The position numbers were made by a program, and so were the translations under genes. From Desulfobacteraceae bacterium (lineage in GTDB: Bacteria > Desulfobacterota > Desulfobacteria > Desulfobacterales > Desulfosalsimonadaceae), in contig JAGGYV010000346.1 in the NCBI GenBank assembly GCA_021162325.1, positions 1 to 14,477 on the forward strand: a stretch of 14,477 bases of DNA, in the 5' to 3' direction. Shown one piece after another: positions 7,126-13,599 of this stretch; within the stretch, counting starts at the first letter, position 1, and every line of letters begins with the position of its first letter. The notes under the pieces were generated by a model. It did no database searches. It saw only the letters and a list, made by a program, of their open reading frames with translations, and was not told the DNA's origin.

Positions 7126-7182
7126 CCCTGATAAAATCCGACAGTCATGATTATGACCATCGGCTTTTATCGGGGTTTTTTT
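7126..7182 (+). terminator. Strong three-tier intrinsic terminator hairpin
   Basis: CCCTGATAAAA (7126-7136) pairs with TTTTATCGGGG (7165-7175), 11 bp including one G-U. Inside it, CCGA (7138-7141) pairs with TCGG (7160-7163), and GTCAT/ATGAC (7144-7148/7153-7157) closes a GATT tetraloop. Seven T residues follow at once (7176-7182). It lies 145 nt after the J-protein stop and could end that transcript or a separate small RNA. The bases between (6981-7125) contain AAGGAGG near 7045 but no usable reading frame after it. Confidence 0.8.
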
Positions 7183-7454
7183 GTAGTAATAATTCAAAAT
7201 TTCACTAACACGTTTACTGCATCATGCCTTACAACTATTTTTATAGCCCAATGCCTTAAAATTGAAATGTTGTTCATTTCTACAGTTCAAAATAATGTAT
7301 AGAAGGTCACTGTTTTTCTATATGACGGAGTTTTTTCCTCAAAGGTGTATCACTTGAAAATTAATATATTGTGAAAACCGGATAAATTAATATAAACGGA
7401 ATAAGTTTTTTTGGCCGAGTGAAAATTAACCGATCTCGGAATACAGTAAATTTA
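7183..7454. other. AT-rich spacer with no identified feature
   Basis: This is the first part of the spacer between the terminator at 7126-7182 and the promoter at 7455. I find no coding frame with a ribosome site, no recognisable structured RNA family, and no copy of the R1, R2 or R3 repeats. A short CCGAG...CTCGG inverted repeat near 7414-7438 is too weak to interpret. Confidence 0.5.
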
Positions 7455-7483
7455 TTGACAAAAGCATAGGTTCAATATATAAC
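7455..7483 (+). promoter_or_regulatory. Putative promoter upstream of hpt
   Basis: TTGACA (7455-7460), a 17-bp spacer, then TATAAC (7478-7483), five of six consensus at -10. It is the best promoter match in the 767-bp spacer and points toward hpt. Transcription from near 7490 would leave a leader of about 258 nt. No purine riboswitch core could be recognised in that leader. Confidence 0.55.
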
Positions 7484-7629
7484 GAATTTGCTGATTAATA
7501 CGTTTGATGTCCATTTTTCAGGGGAACAAGGGGCTTTTGCAACGATAATTATTTAAAATTATAATACTTTTTGTAAATTCAGTTCACAATCAATAGATGA
7601 AGAGACGGAAAGGAAAGATGGATTTATAA

Positions 7630-7661
7630 ACTGTTTTTTTCTTCTGAAACAGTGATTTTTT
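7630..7661 (+). terminator. Attenuator-like hairpin in the hpt leader
   Basis: ACTGTTT (7630-7636) pairs with AAACAGT (7647-7653) across a 10-base loop. GA and six T residues (7656-7661) follow. The stem has 7 bp and is AT-rich, so termination would be weak or conditional. It lies between the promoter at 7455 and hpt at 7748, where a terminator would act as an attenuator or end a short leader RNA. Immediately upstream, ATG 7597 to stop 7629 reads a ten-codon basic peptide MKRRKGKMDL, without a ribosome site for the first ATG. Confidence 0.35.
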
Positions 7662-7747
7662 ATATGTGTTATCACTTAATGGGCTGTGTTTGAATCCATA
7701 TATAACTTTATTGAACCTAAAATAGTACACCGCAACTTTAATAATAT

Positions 7748-8266
7748 ATGCCTGAATTAGTTCCAGTTCTGTCAGAAGAAAAGATTGACCGGTTAATCGG
7801 ATCAATCGCCAAAAAAATTTCTGAAGACTACAAAGACAAACGACTTATCTTAATTGGCGTACTAAAAGGCGCATTTATATTTTTAGGAGATCTCTCAAGA
7901 CGGTTAACGATTCCGGTTGAGATTGACTTTATTCAATTTTCAAGTTACGGAAATAAAGATTCGTCATCCGGTGACATTCAATTGCGAAGTGATATTTCTT
8001 CTGAACTGAAAGGTAAAGATGTTCTGGTCGTTGAAGATATTATAGATACCGGTTTGACCATGACAAAATTTATTAAGCACTTGGAATCGTTTAATCCTGA
8101 AAGTATTCGGGTTTGTACGTTTATTGATAAACATGAGCGCCGTGAAGTTGATTGTAAAGCAGATTATGTGTGTCACTCAGTTGAAGGCGGATTTCTTGTG
8201 GGGTATGGACTTGATTATGCAGAAAAATACAGAAATTTGCCGGCACTTTATCATCTAAATTTATAA
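7748..8266 (+). CDS. hpt: Hypoxanthine phosphoribosyltransferase
   Basis: A 172-residue cytoplasmic enzyme of purine salvage that joins hypoxanthine (often guanine too) with PRPP to give IMP or GMP. The PRPP-binding motif is VLVVEDIIDTGLTM from residue 92, with acidic pair E96/D97 and D100-T101-G102. The N-terminal loop LIGVLKGAFIFLGDLSRRL and the flexible-loop block FIQFSSYG are as in the Hpt family, and the closing GYGLDYAEKYRNLPALYHL is diagnostic. The length is normal and the protein complete. No Shine-Dalgarno is visible before ATG 7748, which follows TTTAATAATAT. The zinc-ribbon gene begins 16 bp after the stop, so the two are probably cotranscribed. Confidence 0.95.
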   Translation: MPELVPVLSEEKIDRLIGSIAKKISEDYKDKRLILIGVLKGAFIFLGDLSRRLTIPVEIDFIQFSSYGNKDSSSGDIQLRSDISSELKGKDVLVVEDIIDTGLTMTKFIKHLESFNPESIRVCTFIDKHERREVDCKADYVCHSVEGGFLVGYGLDYAEKYRNLPALYHLNL

Positions 8267-8282
8267 CCAGTGAGGAAATAAA

Positions 8283-11087
8283 ATGATTATTACCTGTGAG
8301 GCTTGCGGTACAAGTTTTAAAGTTAAAACCAGCCTAATCAAAGAAACAGGTTCAACAGTCAGGTGCTCTAAATGCCAGCAAGTATTTATCGCTTATCCGA
8401 GTTCCCCGGAAAAAGAGGAGCCAACTGATTTTGCATTAGATGAAAGCCTTGAGTCAAAAATAGAAGCTGTTTTGGGCGATGAATTTGACGATGAGTTCAG
8501 TGACCTGGAATCAGAAATGTCAATGGATACCGCCGAAATATCAATGGACACCGCCGAAATATCAATGGACACCGCCGAAATAGCGATGGAGACTTCAGAC
8601 GAGCTGTTTGCTACCTCAGATGCCTTGTTTGATGATATGGAAGAAAGGTCTGAAGAACCTGAAGTAATGATGTCGGAATTGTTGCAGGATGACGACGATA
8701 TTATTTCTCTGGATGATTTGGCATTCGGGGCGACGGTTGAAGAAGAGATTGATCTGGATTCTTTGTTAGAAGAAGGGGCGGATGATTCCGAGATTTTGTC
8801 CTTTGACGATATTGATCAGGCGGATGATTCCGATACCTTATCTTTTACAGATCTTGGTGCAAAGGAAACGGTAGAAGATGATTCTGAAGAGGATGATTCC
8901 GAGATCTTGTCTTTTGACGATATTGATCAGGTGGATGATTCCGATACTTTATCTTTTACAGATCTTGGTGCAATGGCAACGGTAGAAGATGATTCCGAAG
9001 AAGATGATTCCGAGGATTTGATTTTTGATGATATTGATCAGGCAGATGAAGAAATTACGCTTGATGACATGGCGTTAACATCGGAGATGGATGAAGACTT
9101 GATCGGGCTTGATGCTCTGGAATCAGATGTGGTGGAAGAAGAGGAAATTTTTTCAGGAGAAACAATAGTAGATGATGAGGATATTGATTTTTTAGATTTT
9201 GAAGATGAAGAGGTTCAGCAGGATGATGACATTGAAATGGAAATAGAAGAAGAACTGAAAGATCTGGCTGAACCGGAAGAAATAGCGTTTGATGCGGAAG
9301 GAGGTGTTGATACTGCTTTGGATGAGTTTGATTTAGAAAAAGAGTCGGAAGAAGAAACAGAAAAGCCGGCCGAAGAAGCGTCAAAAGTTGAGGCCGAGGC
9401 GGATGATTTTGAGCTGGATCTGGACGAAGATGATTTTGAAGAAGCATCAACAGTTGAAGCGGATGATCTGGGGTTGGACCTGGATGGATTTGAAGATCTG
9501 GATTTGACGGAAGACGCTTCGCCTGAAGCCACCGTTGAAGATGACCTGGATTTGGATCTGGATCTTGACCTTGGGGACGCGGCGGCGGAAGATGATTTGG
9601 GATTGGATCTGGATTTGGCTGAAGAGCCTTTGTCCGAAGCCACTGTTGAAGAAGATGACCTGGACCTTGATCTTGACCTTGGGGACGCGACGGCGGAAGA
9701 TGATTTGGGATTGGATCTGGATCTGGACGAATTTGATAATCTGGATCTTGAGGAGGATCTGACTACCATTGATTCTGAAACAAGCGGTGATGAAGATTTT
9801 GATCTGGACCTTGATCTTGATTTGGGTGAAGACGTTGAAGAATTGTCCACCGTTGAAGCCGAAGATGAAAATTTTGATTTGGATCTTGATCTTGACCTGG
9901 GTGAAGACGTTGAAGAATTGTCCACCGTTGAAGCCGAAGCCGAAGCCGAAGAGGAAGATTTTGATCTGGACTTTGATTTAGATGCCGGGGAGGAAGAAGC
10001 GGGCGTTGAAGAGGAGTCTTTTGATCTGGATCTGAATATTGAGACAGAACCGGTTGAAGCTGAAACAGATGATTTTGACCTGGACCTGGACTTTGATGAT
10101 GGTCTGGACGATGAGCCGTCTGTGGTTGCAGAGTCTTTCGTGGATGAAGGTGAAGACGATTCCGTGACGAAGACGGAAGAGTTTGATCTGACTCAGATTG
10201 AAGATGTCCTCGATTTTGACAAATTACCGGAACCTGAAGAGGCCGGAGCGGGTGAGGCTCTGGGAGATCTGGGCATGGATTTAGCGGAATCGGAGTCTGA
10301 TACGGTTTCTGATGAGGATGAAATGTCTATTGATCTTGAAACCATGCTCGACGATGAAGAGGAGATGTTTGGTAAGGAAAAGGAAGTTTTCCTGGAAACC
10401 GTTGAAGAAAGAGAAAAGCAGATAGAACAGGCATACAAAAAAACGGTTATCGAGGAACGGCTGGAAGCGCCGGAAGGCGTTATTGCTGAAGTCCCTGAAA
10501 CGGTAGGGGGTGAATTTGAAGGAAAAACAGCTGAATCAATGACGGCTGGGCAGGTTAAAGAGAAGCAAAATCTGAAAAAGATTTTGATTCCGTTGATCCT
10601 TTTGATTGTACTGGGGGCCATTATTGTCGGAATGATAATATTCGGCGGTAAGAAAGAAGAAGCTCCGGTCGTACCGGTAACGCCGGTTGTTATAGACCAG
10701 GGCAACCTTCAGATTGAAATGATCGCCACCCCGGAGTACAGGTTTGTTGAAAATAAAGTTTTCGGTGAAATCCTTATGGTAACCGGAAATGTGACAAATA
10801 GATATGACCATCCCCGCAGCAATGTTCAGGTAAAGGGAAGCCTTTACGACAGTGCGGGGACGGTCATTGTCACCTCATCAGCGTATTGCGGGAATATGAT
10901 TACAGATTCGGATTTAACCGCTCTTGAATTAAAAACCATTACCGAACGGTTAAGCAATCGTAGAGGGGATGATAATTTAAACATCGGCATTGAGCCTGGT
11001 AAAAAGATTCCCTTTACGATTGTTTTTTCAAATTTACCTAAAGAAATAAATGAGTTAACTGTTGAGGTGGTTCAGTCCGCTAAGTAA
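8283..11087 (+). CDS. Zinc-ribbon / giant acidic repeat region / TM / DUF3426 membrane protein
   Basis: A 934-residue protein. Residues 1-37 form an MJ0042-type zinc ribbon with CxxC pairs C5/C8 and C28/C31. About 60-720 are extremely acidic and low in complexity, built from tandem repeats: SMDTAEI three times from residue 80, a 37-residue unit (DDSEILSFDDIDQ...) from 167, and runs of DLDLDLDLG from about 415. No Lys, Arg or His occurs between K368 and K630. A single membrane helix spans about 767-791 (ILIPLILLIVLGAIIVGMII), preceded by KQNLKK, so the N-terminus is inferred to be cytoplasmic and the C-terminus periplasmic. Residues about 800-934 match DUF3426 (SLYDSAG, AYCGNMITD, IEPGKKIPF). 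Zinc ribbon plus DUF3426 is a known pairing in proteobacteria, but this acidic insert is exceptionally long. Function is unknown. GTGAGGAAATAAAATG gives a good ribosome site, 16 bp after hpt. Confidence 0.88.
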   Translation: MIITCEACGTSFKVKTSLIKETGSTVRCSKCQQVFIAYPSSPEKEEPTDFALDESLESKIEAVLGDEFDDEFSDLESEMSMDTAEISMDTAEISMDTAEIAMETSDELFATSDALFDDMEERSEEPEVMMSELLQDDDDIISLDDLAFGATVEEEIDLDSLLEEGADDSEILSFDDIDQADDSDTLSFTDLGAKETVEDDSEEDDSEILSFDDIDQVDDSDTLSFTDLGAMATVEDDSEEDDSEDLIFDDIDQADEEITLDDMALTSEMDEDLIGLDALESDVVEEEEIFSGETIVDDEDIDFLDFEDEEVQQDDDIEMEIEEELKDLAEPEEIAFDAEGGVDTALDEFDLEKESEEETEKPAEEASKVEAEADDFELDLDEDDFEEASTVEADDLGLDLDGFEDLDLTEDASPEATVEDDLDLDLDLDLGDAAAEDDLGLDLDLAEEPLSEATVEEDDLDLDLDLGDATAEDDLGLDLDLDEFDNLDLEEDLTTIDSETSGDEDFDLDLDLDLGEDVEELSTVEAEDENFDLDLDLDLGEDVEELSTVEAEAEAEEEDFDLDFDLDAGEEEAGVEEESFDLDLNIETEPVEAETDDFDLDLDFDDGLDDEPSVVAESFVDEGEDDSVTKTEEFDLTQIEDVLDFDKLPEPEEAGAGEALGDLGMDLAESESDTVSDEDEMSIDLETMLDDEEEMFGKEKEVFLETVEEREKQIEQAYKKTVIEERLEAPEGVIAEVPETVGGEFEGKTAESMTAGQVKEKQNLKKILIPLILLIVLGAIIVGMIIFGGKKEEAPVVPVTPVVIDQGNLQIEMIATPEYRFVENKVFGEILMVTGNVTNRYDHPRSNVQVKGSLYDSAGTVIVTSSAYCGNMITDSDLTALELKTITERLSNRRGDDNLNIGIEPGKKIPFTIVFSNLPKEINELTVEVVQSAK
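8520..8603 (+). repeat. 21-bp tandem repeat, three exact-frame units plus one degenerate
   Basis: TCAATGGAYACCGCCGAAATA at 8520-8540, 8541-8561 and 8562-8582, nearly identical, then a diverged unit at 8583-8603. It encodes SMDTAEI three times, then AMETSDE. The near identity of DNA, not just protein, points to recent slippage or unequal exchange. Confidence 0.9.
8781..9053 (+). repeat. 111-bp tandem repeat, about 2.5 units
   Basis: Units start at 8781, 8892 and 9003 (GATGATTCCGAG...), exactly 111 bp apart. The third is cut after about 50 bp. Each full unit encodes 37 residues starting DDSEILSFDDIDQ and containing DDSDTLSFTDLGA. The first two units are almost identical in DNA. Confidence 0.9.
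9525..9735 (+). repeat. Second 111-bp tandem repeat with DLDL runs, about 2 units
   Basis: GAAGCCACYGTTGAAG begins at 9525 and again at 9636, again 111 bp apart although the unit sequence differs from the repeat at 8781. Shared blocks include CTTGACCTTGGGGACGCG and GCGGAAGATGATTTGGGATT. It encodes LGDAxAEDDLGLDLDL units. Confidence 0.85.
9798..9947 (+). repeat. 75-bp tandem repeat, two units
   Basis: Units begin TTTGATYTGGAYCTTGATCT at 9798 and 9873. Both run through GGTGAAGACGTTGAAGAATT and TCCACCGTTGAAGCC. It encodes FDLDLDLDLGEDVEELSTVEA twice. A short GCCGAA slippage run follows at 9928-9951. Confidence 0.85.
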
Positions 11088-11145
11088 ATATGGGCAGATC
11101 ACAATATCCAAAATTTAAAAATAATGATTTTGGCTTGACTTGAAC

Positions 11146-11172
11146 GGCTGTAGTTGTTAAACAGCTCTTTTT
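11146..11172 (+). terminator. Probable intrinsic terminator of the hpt/zinc-ribbon unit
   Basis: GGCTGT (11146-11151) pairs with ACAGCT (11161-11166), with one terminal G-U, across a 9-base loop. A C and a run of six T residues follow. The stem is short, but the place (about 60 bp after the stop codon) fits. Confidence 0.5.
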
Positions 11173-11186
11173 TAAGTCAGGGTGCT

Positions 11187-11326
11187 GTTGAAGGTTTCGT
11201 AAAATGCCCGATGTCGGAAGCAAAAAAATATGGGTTGGGATTTTTTTGAATAAATGGGCATCATTAAGTAATCTTTTTGTAAAAGGAATTAAAAAAAACG
11301 GTGGGGCCTTTTACGAAGTTTTCAAC
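11187..11326. mobile_element. R3 element (MITE-like, about 140 bp) abutting the tRNA
   Basis: The ends form an imperfect inverted repeat: GTTGAAGGTTTCGTAAAATG (11187-11206) against CCTTTTACGAAGTTTTCAAC (11307-11326). The core TTCGTAAAA is shared with the R2 ends, so R3 appears to belong to the same broad family, although its interior is unlike R2. ATGCCC (11204-11209) and GGGCAT (11256-11261) form a second internal inverted pair. There is no coding frame. The right end lies two bases before the mature tRNA 5' end. Confidence 0.6.
11246..11274 (+). promoter_or_regulatory. Candidate tRNA promoter inside R3
   Basis: TTGAAT (11246-11251), a 17-bp spacer and TAATCT (11269-11274), four of six matches at each box. 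Transcription near 11281 would give a leader of about 48 nt before the tRNA. It is the best match I can find close upstream, and it lies within the R3 repeat. Confidence 0.4.
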
Positions 11327-11328
11327 AA

Positions 11329-11405
11329 GGCGATGTAGCTCAGCTGGTTAGAGCATGCGGCTCATATCCGCAGTGTCCGGGGTTCAAGTCCCTGCATCGC
11401 CACCA
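11329..11405 (+). tRNA. tRNA-Met (CAU anticodon, probably elongator)
   Basis: A complete 77-nt cloverleaf. The acceptor stem GGCGATG/CATCGCC is perfect over 7 bp. The D arm is GCTC...GAGC. The anticodon stem TGCGG/CCGCA encloses loop CTCATAT, so the anticodon is CAT. The T arm is CGGGG-TTCAAGT-CCCTG, which leaves one terminal G-G opposition. The discriminator is A and CCA is encoded (11403-11405). The paired first acceptor base (G-C) rules out initiator tRNA. A tRNA-Ile2 with lysidine at C34 has the same anticodon and cannot be fully excluded, but the overall sequence looks more like elongator Met. Confidence 0.93.
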
Positions 11406-11420
11406 CTTAGAAAAAAATCA

Positions 11421-11451
11421 AGCCCCTCTTCTGGCGCAGAGGGGCTTTTTT
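11421..11451 (+). terminator. Intrinsic terminator of the tRNA
   Basis: AGCCCCTCT (11421-11429) pairs perfectly with AGAGGGGCT (11438-11446) across the 8-base loop TCTGGCGC, and a run of T residues follows (11446-11451). It lies 15 bp after the encoded CCA, so the tRNA is a single-gene transcript. Confidence 0.92.
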
Positions 11452-11508
11452 GTTTTGTAAGCAGTTCATCACGCTTTTCACAATTTTCTATATAAGCCCC
11501 GAGAGTGT

Positions 11509-11537
11509 TTGACAATTTTCTGAAACATGGAGATAAT
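11509..11537 (+). promoter_or_regulatory. Sigma-70 type promoter of the DUF1992-ddl-purD unit
   Basis: TTGACA (11509-11514), a 17-bp spacer and GATAAT (11532-11537), five of six at -10. Transcription near 11544 leaves a 55-nt leader before ATG 11599. No terminator is visible between the four following genes, so this may drive all of them. Confidence 0.65.
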
Positions 11538-11598
11538 CGGTTTCATTGTTCAACCTATATGAAGATAAATTAGGTAGACAGGAAAAAATATTGAAATT

Positions 11599-11991
11599 AT
11601 GATTACCGGATTTGAAAAAATTGTTGAAGAACGGATTCGTCAGTCCCTGAAAAATGGAGAGTTTGATAATCTTGATGGCTCCGGCAAGCCGCTGGAGATT
11701 GAAGATGTCAGCTACATTCACGAAGACCTGCGGTTGGCGTACAAAATGTTAAAAAACGCGGACTGTGTGCCGCCAGAAATTGAAATAAAAAAAGAAATCC
11801 GCAGCACAGAAGCGCTTTTGGAAAATCTGACGGATGAAAAACAAAAATACAAAACCCTTAAAAAATTGAATTATTTGATTTTAAAGTTCAATTCATTGGG
11901 AACCGGTGCGGTTAAGTTTGAAATTCCTCAAAAGTATGAAGCGCAGGTGGTGGATTGTCTTTCATCTGAAAAATCAAAAAATATCGGGTAA
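11599..11991 (+). CDS. DUF1992 protein (DnaJ-C28-like conserved domain)
   Basis: A 130-residue soluble protein of family DUF1992, also found in the eukaryotic J protein DNAJC28 and in bacteria as a stand-alone protein (E. coli YhdN). The diagnostic N-terminal block is visible: EKIVEERIRQSLKNGEFDNLDGSGKPLEIED (residues about 6-36 read in pieces), then LRLAYKMLKNADCVPPEIEIKKEI. The remainder is a charged, probably helical segment (ALLENLTDEKQKYKTLKKLN) with a short tail. There is no J domain in this protein. The nearest J protein is 4.6 kb upstream and separately transcribed. The biochemical role is unknown. AGGAAAAA at 11580 is 15 nt before the ATG, a weak ribosome site. Confidence 0.88.
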   Translation: MITGFEKIVEERIRQSLKNGEFDNLDGSGKPLEIEDVSYIHEDLRLAYKMLKNADCVPPEIEIKKEIRSTEALLENLTDEKQKYKTLKKLNYLILKFNSLGTGAVKFEIPQKYEAQVVDCLSSEKSKNIG

Positions 11992-12008
11992 AATAAATAT
12001 TTTTTGAA

Positions 12009-12578
12009 TTGGCCGGATATAAAAAATCAGTTTTAATGTGTTTGATTGCTCCGGAAATCAGGCAATCTGAAAAATTAAGACAAGCTGGAAAAATGTTTAA
12101 GAAAAATAATGAAATAGCCAATATCACCAACGGCCTTGTTCTGGCGTCGGCCATTTTGATTTTTCATGTGCTTCTTCTGGCCGGGCTTGGAATACTGGTT
12201 TTATTTTTTAGCGGCATTGTTAATTATATTTTTTGGATATTTTTAGCCGGAAGTGTCCTGATCGCAGGCTCTGGTTATCTGTTTTATCGATATATGAAAA
12301 AAAAAGGCGCTCTGGTGTTTTTGAAAATAATGTCACTTCCCGAATTAAAGGGGAAGAATGTGGAGGTCAACCTGCTCGGCGGTCTTGCCACATTTAAAAT
12401 AGCCAATGACCAGAGCGAACCGATAGAAATCGAAAGTAATGTAATCCCCGTAGCCCGCCTGTTGGAAGATCCGGATTCTAAGCGGATACGGGAGTTGACG
12501 GAACTTTCCCGCATGCTGGAAAAGAACCTGATCACCATAGAAGAATTTGATCAGGTGAAAAAATCGCTGCTGAATTAA
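12009..12578 (+). CDS. Two-helix membrane protein with C-terminal SHOCT-like segment, unknown function
   Basis: I do not recognise this gene as a named family. Counted from TTG 12009 it has 189 residues. Two hydrophobic helices lie at about 43-67 and 70-93, joined by a tight turn, then YRYMKKK, which suggests both termini are cytoplasmic. A soluble part follows with LKGKNVEVNLLGGLATFKIAN. The last 26 residues (LTELSRMLEKNLITIEEFDQ, then VKKSLLN) look like a SHOCT-type short helical oligomerisation segment. The start is unresolved: TTG 12009 and ATG 12036 have no ribosome site, and ATG 12093 follows CTGGAAAA and would begin MFKKNNEIANIT, a sensible cytoplasmic lead-in to the first helix. It lies 17 bp after DUF1992 and 36 bp before ddl, so it is probably cotranscribed with both. 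Confidence 0.7.
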   Translation: MAGYKKSVLMCLIAPEIRQSEKLRQAGKMFKKNNEIANITNGLVLASAILIFHVLLLAGLGILVLFFSGIVNYIFWIFLAGSVLIAGSGYLFYRYMKKKGALVFLKIMSLPELKGKNVEVNLLGGLATFKIANDQSEPIEIESNVIPVARLLEDPDSKRIRELTELSRMLEKNLITIEEFDQVKKSLLN

Positions 12579-12614
12579 CTAAATCAATAAGCTAAACCAC
12601 AGAATACGACTCTC

Positions 12615-13550
12615 ATGGAAAAAAAGATTACGGTGGCCCTCCTGTCCGGCGGCACATCCTCAGAGCGTGACGTCTCGCTTTCCGGCGGGGATCAGGTATA
12701 TCAGGCGATTGATAAAAACAAGTATACTGTATTCCGGTATGACCCTAAAACAGATATTGCCCAACTGGTTGTGGATGCGTCGAAGATAGATGTGGCTCTG
12801 GTTATTCTTCATGGGATCCATGGAGAAGACGGTACGGTTCAGGGATTGCTTGATCTGCTGAACATTCCGTATCAATGCTCCGGAACCCTGGGAAGTTCAG
12901 TGGCTATCAGCAAGCTGGCATCAAAATACATTTATGCCCAGTGCGGCATCCCGTCACCGGCGTATATGATTTCTCACAAAAAAGATGTCATTGATGTCGA
13001 TACCTGTATCCGCCGTCTCAGGCTGCCGATTGTCGTTAAACCGGTCAATGGCGGTTCCAGTATCGGGATGAGTATCGTGCATTTGAAAAATAATCTGATC
13101 CGGGCCGTTGATAAAGCGCTTGAATATGATGATACCGTTTTACTCGAAGAATATATTAAAGGGACTGAAATAACCGGCGCGGTGATCGGCAATCAAAATC
13201 TTATAGCACTTCCCATTATTGAAATTGTCCCAAGCGAGAAATATGATTTTTTTGATTATCAGGCAAAATACACGGCCGGTGAAACGAAAGAAATTTGCCC
13301 GGCCCGGATCAGTGAAAGATTAACGAAAAGCGCTGGCGAGCTGGCAAAAAAATCTCACCGGGCACTTTTTTGCAAAGGGTACAGCCGGACAGATATGATT
13401 ATCAGGGATGAAGAAATTTATGTTCTTGAAACCAATACCATCCCGGGGATGACCGAATCCAGTCTGCTGCCCCTGGCAGCGGAAAAAGCGGGAATGAATT
13501 TCAGTCAGCTGGTTGATCGCTTGATTGAGCTTGGATTGGAAAAATATTAG
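12615..13550 (+). CDS. ddl: D-alanine--D-alanine ligase
   Basis: A 311-residue ATP-grasp enzyme that makes D-Ala-D-Ala for the peptidoglycan stem peptide in the cytoplasm. The first D-Ala site is marked by LSGGTSSERDVSLSGG near the N-terminus and by HGIHGEDGTVQG (from H66). The ATP-grasp parts are VVKPVNGGSSIGMS and LLEEYIKGTEITGAVIG. FDYQAKYTAGET and ETNTIPGMTESSLLPLAAEKAG fit the omega loop and the C-terminal Mg/D-Ala site. Length is normal for the short DdlB type (about 306). ATG 12615 has no clear ribosome site. Gene order ddl-purD is unlike the classical cell-division cluster (murC-ddl-ftsQ), and no mur or fts gene is in view. The spacer to purD is 49 bp with no terminator. Confidence 0.95.
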   Translation: MEKKITVALLSGGTSSERDVSLSGGDQVYQAIDKNKYTVFRYDPKTDIAQLVVDASKIDVALVILHGIHGEDGTVQGLLDLLNIPYQCSGTLGSSVAISKLASKYIYAQCGIPSPAYMISHKKDVIDVDTCIRRLRLPIVVKPVNGGSSIGMSIVHLKNNLIRAVDKALEYDDTVLLEEYIKGTEITGAVIGNQNLIALPIIEIVPSEKYDFFDYQAKYTAGETKEICPARISERLTKSAGELAKKSHRALFCKGYSRTDMIIRDEEIYVLETNTIPGMTESSLLPLAAEKAGMNFSQLVDRLIELGLEKY

Positions 13551-13599
13551 CACAAGCGCATGCAGATGAGCGGGCAGTTTTTTAATGAAAGGGAAAATG

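Noticed and set aside
7490..7747. Purine riboswitch upstream of hpt
   Set aside because: The conserved core of the purine aptamer (paired loops with TATA and the J2/3 pyrimidine-rich segment) could not be found.
9215..9925. A 236-codon Ser/Arg-rich minus-strand frame
   Set aside because: It is the antisense of the Asp/Leu/Glu repeats, whose codons read as Ser, Arg and Lys on the other strand. It has no ribosome site and no independent family match.
10193..10705. A 170-codon Ser-rich minus-strand frame
   Set aside because: It is an antisense shadow of the acidic region and TM of the zinc-ribbon gene.
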